From assembly GCA_037903475.1 (NCBI GenBank), contig JBAJFG010000421.1:744001-808000 (forward strand): a DNA stretch of 64,000 bases, written 5' to 3'. Source of the DNA: Ancylostoma caninum. Taxonomy: Eukaryota > Nematoda > Chromadorea > Rhabditida > Ancylostomatidae. The notes beneath the pieces were generated by a model. That model worked only from the letters and a program-made list of their open reading frames with translations. It did not search any database and was not told where the DNA came from. Of the stretch, positions 59,331-64,000 are shown piece after piece. How positions within the stretch are numbered: position 1 is the first letter of the stretch; each line of letters opens with the position of its first letter. Position numbers and translations under genes: made by a program.

Positions 59331-61048
59331 TTAAAGGCAGCACCTATGGAAATTTCGCTGCCAAAAATTTTACTCAATCCGTAGGTTTACCACCTTACTG
59401 AAGACTCAGGCAGTGATCAGTTTTGGCAAACTCTACGAAAAAGGCAGTTTTTGTTGCCTCCGCTCTAGTCCGTTTGCAGAAGATGGCCGAGTTACCAGGG
59501 CTTAAAGGCAGCACCCACGGAATTTTCGCCCTCACAGGATTTTGACATATTCCTAGGCTTAACACTGTAGTGAAAGCGATGGAAGTGATCAATTTAGGCA
59601 AATTCTACGAAAAAGGCAGTTTTTGTTGCCTTCGCTTCAGTCCGTTTGAAGAAGATGGCCGAGTTACCAGGGCTTAAAGGCAGTACCCACGGAATTTTCG
59701 CCCTCACAGGATTTTGACATATTCCTAGGCTTAACACTGTAGTGAAAGCGATGGAAGTGATCAATTTAGGCAAATTCTACGAAAAAGGCAGTTTTTGTTG
59801 CCTTCGCTTCAGTCCGTTTGAAGAAGATGGCCGAGTTACCAGGGCTTAAAGGCAGTACCCACGAAATTTTCGCCCTCACAGGATTTTGACATATTCCTAG
59901 GCTTAACACTGTAGTGAAAGCGATGGAAGTGATCAATTTAGGCAAATTCTACGAAAAAGGCAGTTTTTGTTGCCTTCGCTTCAGTCCGTTTGAAGAAGAT
60001 GGCCGAGTTACCAGGGCTTAAAGGCAGTACCCACGGAATTTTCGCCCTCACAGGATTTTGACATATTCCTAGGCTTAACACTGTAGTGAAAGCGATGGAA
60101 GTGATCAATTTAGGCAAATTCTACGAAAAAGGCAGTTTTTGTTGCCTCCGCTCTAGTCCGTTTGAAGAAGATGGCCGAGTTACCAGGGCTTAAAGGCAGT
60201 ACCCACGGAATTTTCGCCCTCACAGGATTTTGACATATTCCTAGGCTTAACACTGTAGTGAAAGCGATGGAAGTGATCAATTTAGGCAAATTCTACGAAA
60301 AAGGCAGTTTTTGTTGCCTCCGCTCTAGTCCGTTTGCAGAAGATGGCCGAGTTACCAGGGCTTAAAGGCAGTACCCACGGAATTTTCGCCCTCACAGGAT
60401 TTTGACATATTCCTAGGCTTAACACTGTAGTGAAAGCGATGGAAGTGATCAATTTAGGCAAATTCTACGAAAAAGGCAGTTTTTGTTGCCTCCGCTCTAG
60501 TCCGTTTGAAGAAGATGGCCGAGTTACTAGGGCTTAAAGGCAGTACCCACGGAATTTTCGCCCTCACAGGATTTTGACATATTCCTAGGCTTAACACTGT
60601 AGTGAAAGCGATGGAAGTGATCAATTTAGGCAAATTCTACGAAAAAGGCAGTTTTTGTTGCCTTCGCTTCAGTCCGTTTGCAGAAGATGGCCGAGTTACC
60701 AGGGCTTAAAGGCAGCACCCACGGAATTTTCGCCCTCACAGGATTTTGATATATTCCTAGGCTTAACACTGTAGTGAAAGCCATGGAAGTGATCAATTTA
60801 GGCAAATTCTACGAAAAAGGCAGTTTTTGTTGCCTCCGCTCTAGTCCATTTGCAGAAGATGGCCGAGTTACCAGGGCTTAAAGGCAGCACCCACGGAATT
60901 TTCGCCCTCACAGGATTTTGACATATTCCTTGGCTTAACACTGTAGTGAAAACGATGGAAGTGATCAATTTTGTCAAACCCTACTTGAGAGGAGGTTTTC
61001 TTGATCACCATATTAGCCGATTCGAAATGGATGGCCGAGATACTTGCG
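59331..61048 (+). repeat. 172-bp tandem array, ~10 units
   Basis: Unit starts (CTTAAAGGCA) fall at 59330, 59501, 59673, 59845, 60017, 60189, 60361, 60533, 60705 and 60877: one step of 171 and eight of exactly 172. Units 2-9 are nearly identical; the first and last are more diverged. Two linked variants (TTCGCTTCAGTCC or TCCGCTCTAGTCC, and TTTGAAG or TTTGCAG) are shuffled among units, as expected from unequal exchange or conversion. Each unit also contains GGCAGTTTTTGTTGCC, a small internal palindrome. Confidence 0.95.
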
Positions 61049-61537
61049 CTTGAAGTGGAAGGAGATGAGAATGAAAACAGGTGTTATCATAAGGAAAGAG
61101 AGTAATTGTAAACAAAAACAACCATTCATTTCATACCATAACTCATCCTAACTGATCGCCACCACAAAATTTATCGCTTCATATCTTGAGAGGGCTGATC
61201 TCTACGACTGTGCAACTTTCGTAGAATTATTGCGACAACTGCTGAGTATCCAAAACGATCAAAATCTCAAACACGAATATTTCCGTGGGTGTTGTCTTTA
61301 AGTTAAAGGGGGATGTGAATGAAAGCAGGTTTAGCATTAGGAAAGAGGGATCCCCATTCATTTCATCCCACAACTCATCCCTGTTGAAATATTGAAATAC
61401 GTACGTGTAGCCTCTCATTTCTTGCGAACGCTGATACGTACGACGGCGCAAGTTCAGTAGAAGTGTTGACACCATTGCTAACTGTACAAACCGATCAAAG
61501 TCTCGGACAAGAAAATTTCCGTTGGTGCTGCCTTTAA
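59331..61537. mobile_element. TTAA-flanked element with internally amplified ends
   Basis: The left edge is TTAAAGGCAGCACC and the right edge is GTTGGTGCTGCCTTTAA, so this is a member of the AGGCAG family. The left terminal segment is repeated about ten times in tandem (period 172). The right terminal segment is present twice (about 61063-61301 and 61305-61537), each ending in TTTCCGTKGGTGYTGYCTTTAA. The element has grown to about 2.2 kb, four times the usual size in this window, without any transposase. Confidence 0.75.
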
Positions 61538-62079
61538 GGATTAAAACACATGAAAAATAGATATAGAAGATACAACGCCCAAGAAACTGTTTCGTAGTTA
61601 ATGCGTAGTATCCGTATCTTCAGAACTAATTTAGGCATGGTCATCGGTCACAAAAAAATTGCGAAACTTATTCAAACGCTCCGACTCTCTTCTTAATGAT
61701 CATGTGCCTTCCCTACTGATCATGCGCTCGATCAAATCGTCCTTAACATCGTGATGTGTGAACTCTTATAGTAGTGCAACAGAAGATCTTTGACACACTC
61801 CCTAAGCTTCTCAAGGTGATAATGATAAAAACAGATCAATGTCATCTTAGACAGTGCTTAAAAACAGAATATGTAGATAAGCACATTAGAAGTCTCAATC
61901 AGATCTCTATGGTTAACCTCGTGCACTTCCCATGTGAGATTTAAGTGCGCAGTAAGTATTAGATGAGTATCGCTACAAGGGGAGGGGAAGGGGGAGGGAA
62001 GGAAGTTCCATGACAAGCGAGCCATGCTTTAGCCCTGCTCGAAAAAATTTTGCACTATACACATTTGTAGTCACGGAGA
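61538..62079. other. Intergenic, no supported gene
   Basis: AT-rich with a GGGGAGGGGAAGGGGGAGGG tract near 61980. No gene supported. Confidence 0.35.
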
Positions 62080-62488
62080 AATCTATGAATTGTCCTCTGA
62101 TACGGACTTCCCTGGGGTCGGCAGAACGGTGGAGTCGTCTAGAAAGAAGAAGCGCTGACTGATATATAAGATGCTCTCTAAATTTCACACCTTCACCAGT
62201 CACTAGCATCACACGCATATTCCACTGCACCTATGTTCTTGAGTTCATGTCGAATTCGTGGAATACACCAAGAAAGAGTCAGTGCTGAGGGTTTGTCCTC
62301 CAAAATTTCGTGTCTAATTTGAAGGTGAAATTGGCAAACTCACAAGAGTTCCTTGTATGCGACCTCCTGAATGAACAAATTGTATTCACAGGACACGTGA
62401 CCGAATGGAAATCTTTGCAAAGCTCTCATTGTTTGGGCAAGTGTATACGCGAGAAAATGTTCACCTGATCAAATTCGTCGGCCGACAT
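62080..62488 (-). CDS. Candidate 5' exons of an unassigned gene
   Basis: Three short minus-strand blocks join in phase with standard splice sites: 62488-62465 (ATG, MSADEFDQ, donor GTGAAC), 62366-62344 (EVAYKEL, donor GTGAGT) and from 62138 (RLHRSADPREVRIRGQF, 3' limit unclear, perhaps at about 62082). Phase agreement over three blocks argues for a real gene start, but the exons are tiny and no family is recognised. The rest would lie toward lower coordinates; the orphan last exon at 58.5 kb is on the same strand. Confidence 0.35.
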
Positions 62489-62888
62489 CGTAATTGCTGT
62501 CGATACACCTACTGTTTGTGGTGCACGGATACCTGAAGGTAGTCGCGTTCAGTAAACCTTTTCAACGTTTTCCGCTGATTCTCATGCCATCACTGTTTTT
62601 GTTTTAATAAAAAAAAACCAACTGTTGCCTCACAATAAAGAGTTGTGAGGACATCATTTATCAGGACATCGTCAATTATGAATTTGGAAGATTTGAAGAA
62701 GCCCAAGCTACTTTTAAAAATTCGTATTGTTATGACCATTTTTGCACCTTCTACCATTTGCGATGCAAAAATCAATGTATCTAACTGAACTTGGTTATTT
62801 CCTATTATTGCAAAGGCTCGCTCCTTCTATCTAATTTGGCATGATAAAATGCTTTGGAGAGAACTAAATTGGTTGTATAATAAAAATC

Positions 62889-63006
62889 ATGAAATGTAGT
62901 TGCCCATGGCGCGTTCATCACTCAAAACTGGTATGGCTTGTTCATTTAGACGGTGCACTGTACATATTGGATATCCTTGCGATTGCGCCCAATATGCTGC
63001 TAACTA
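62889..63006 (+). CDS. Candidate first exon of a membrane protein
   Basis: An ATG opens a frame reading MKCSCPWRVHHSKLVWL, then a hydrophobic helix (LYILDILAIAPNMLL), with a good donor (A|GTATGT) at 63007; without splicing the frame stops at 63059. The Cys-xx-HH motif before a first helix is similar in style to the CFGAFHV start of the four-helix protein on the other strand. No downstream exon was identified before the end of the window. Confidence 0.35.
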
Positions 63007-63059
63007 GTATGTTGACGAATGACGATCCATTCGATATTTTACAGCACGACTTCGAATAA

Positions 63060-64000
63060 GTTAGAAGTTGGAACATTGAGAAAAGAGGGAGTCTTGCAGT
63101 TTCAGAGGAAAGAAGAGATGGGCTACTAACCTTCTTGTTTCTTCATGCTGTAAATTTTGAGGACGAAGTGTTCTTTTAACAATGAAATCGGTATAGAAAA
63201 CATAAGAACCTCTAATGCATAAATAAATGAGCTAGTTCATACCGTAAAAGAACTCTAAAGGAAAATTAGAAATTGTATGATTCACGCAAATTAATAGATA
63301 TCAGCCCTCTGACGAGATTGGATCCTTTAAAGCGGCACTAACAGCGAGGCTAAGCTGGTGAAAGATTAGTAGGCACCTGATGTGGTGATGTTCCCTTCAA
63401 TCTCCTGTTCGGTACTGTTATCTTCTTTGTTCAGCTCCCTAAGCAAGCATGCTGTAGATACGCTCTCGAATTTCCTTACCTCCCTCTGAAAAAAAACCTC
63501 CGTAGAACATTGGAGCAACAGCGCTCAACAGAAAAAATCCATCTGACCTTTAGTGCTGTGATGCAGTCTTTGCGTAGCAGGCAAGGGCATGCCATGGTCA
63601 TATTCGAAGGGTCGTGTTCGCAGGGACGTCCCTGACCGGTCCCAACTTTCTGAGTAAGACAGACGCTTTGATGCTACTTGCTCTTCGTTGTTGGTTCGTC
63701 TGTGTGCGCGCGAGCGTATCTAAGCCTATATCCATACTTGTGAGCTATCAAGGCTTTTGCAGTTATTTCTCATATTACTTCACGTATCACAGTGCAGAAG
63801 CAGAGCGGATGCGCAGCGCTACTGATCGGAAACGATTCCACTCAGTAGTAATGTCACAATCACGCGTTGCCTGGAAAATCGATGCGCTTCTGTTCTTTTT
63901 AATTTGGAGGGCACCGAAACAGCCTTTGCGCGACTCCTGCACATTCTTATTCACGGTTGGACTGGGTTTTGCTTCTTTAGCGTGAATTTTCTGAAAACAA
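63060..64000. other. End of window, no supported gene
   Basis: A plus-strand frame at 63614-63985 stays open over a more GC-balanced stretch but shows no motif, and its start is not obvious. It may be the 5' flank of a gene beyond the window. Confidence 0.35.

Noticed and set aside
59331..61048. Regular 172-base array considered as CRISPR
   Set aside because: Units are contiguous with no unique spacers, the repeat is far too long, and the context is eukaryotic.
1..64000. A novel multi-gene defence or biosynthetic system
   Set aside because: No co-oriented gene set, shared regulation or enzyme cluster is visible; the genes are unrelated single eukaryotic loci separated by repeats.

Overview
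The window is eukaryotic and most probably comes from a nematode; a strongylid, hookworm-like worm fits best. The reasons are two small secreted proteins of the nematode ground-like (GRL) family, split genes with short exons and TTTCAG-type acceptors, AT-rich non-coding DNA, and dense small inverted-repeat transposons. There is nothing bacterial: no operons, Shine-Dalgarno sites or CRISPR. Species cannot be fixed from the sequence alone. Gene models were built by hand from reading frames, GT/AG sites and phase agreement.

Layout. At 2.2-3.6 kb on the + strand is a GRL gene (three exons, 5' end not found). From about 13.6 to 27.8 kb on the + strand is a large gene for an NCX-type Na+/Ca2+ exchanger. 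It has about 20 phase-consistent exons covering both alpha repeats, the cytoplasmic loop, two Calx-beta domains and the stop. Its introns carry seven copies of one repeat, three of them in head-to-head pairs, plus a perfect 31-bp hairpin. At 33.6-35.9 kb on the - strand is a second GRL gene, complete from signal peptide to stop. At 42.3-43.1 kb on the - strand are two exons of a protein I do not recognise. At 48.3 kb, and from 55.3 down to 50.4 kb, both on the - strand, lie multi-helix membrane proteins; the second is a complete four-helix model whose first intron holds mobile elements. At 58.5 kb on the - strand is the last exon of another membrane protein. Weaker exon candidates lie near 2.2, 9.8-10.2, 40.3, 55.5, 62.1-62.5 and 62.9 kb.

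The rest is mostly transposon-derived or featureless. It includes TTAA-flanked miniature elements (at 7.6, 32.2, 33.1, 38.1, 53.0 and 59.3 kb, and a second family at 56.6 kb), a small palindromic family, a mariner relic (55.7 kb), a Tc1/mariner-like element (53.7 kb), a composite element with 118-bp repeats (28.6 kb), foldback elements, and microsatellites. The most striking structure is a TTAA-bounded element at 59.3-61.5 kb whose left end is amplified into about ten 172-bp tandem units.

Functional view. The exchanger would export Ca2+ across the plasma membrane. The GRL proteins would be secreted, probably cuticle- or matrix-associated. The four-helix proteins have no assigned role. The genes do not form a pathway. 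I did not find a convincing new multi-gene system; the best leads are the element array, the altered first Ca2+-binding domain of the exchanger, and the group of four-helix-type genes.
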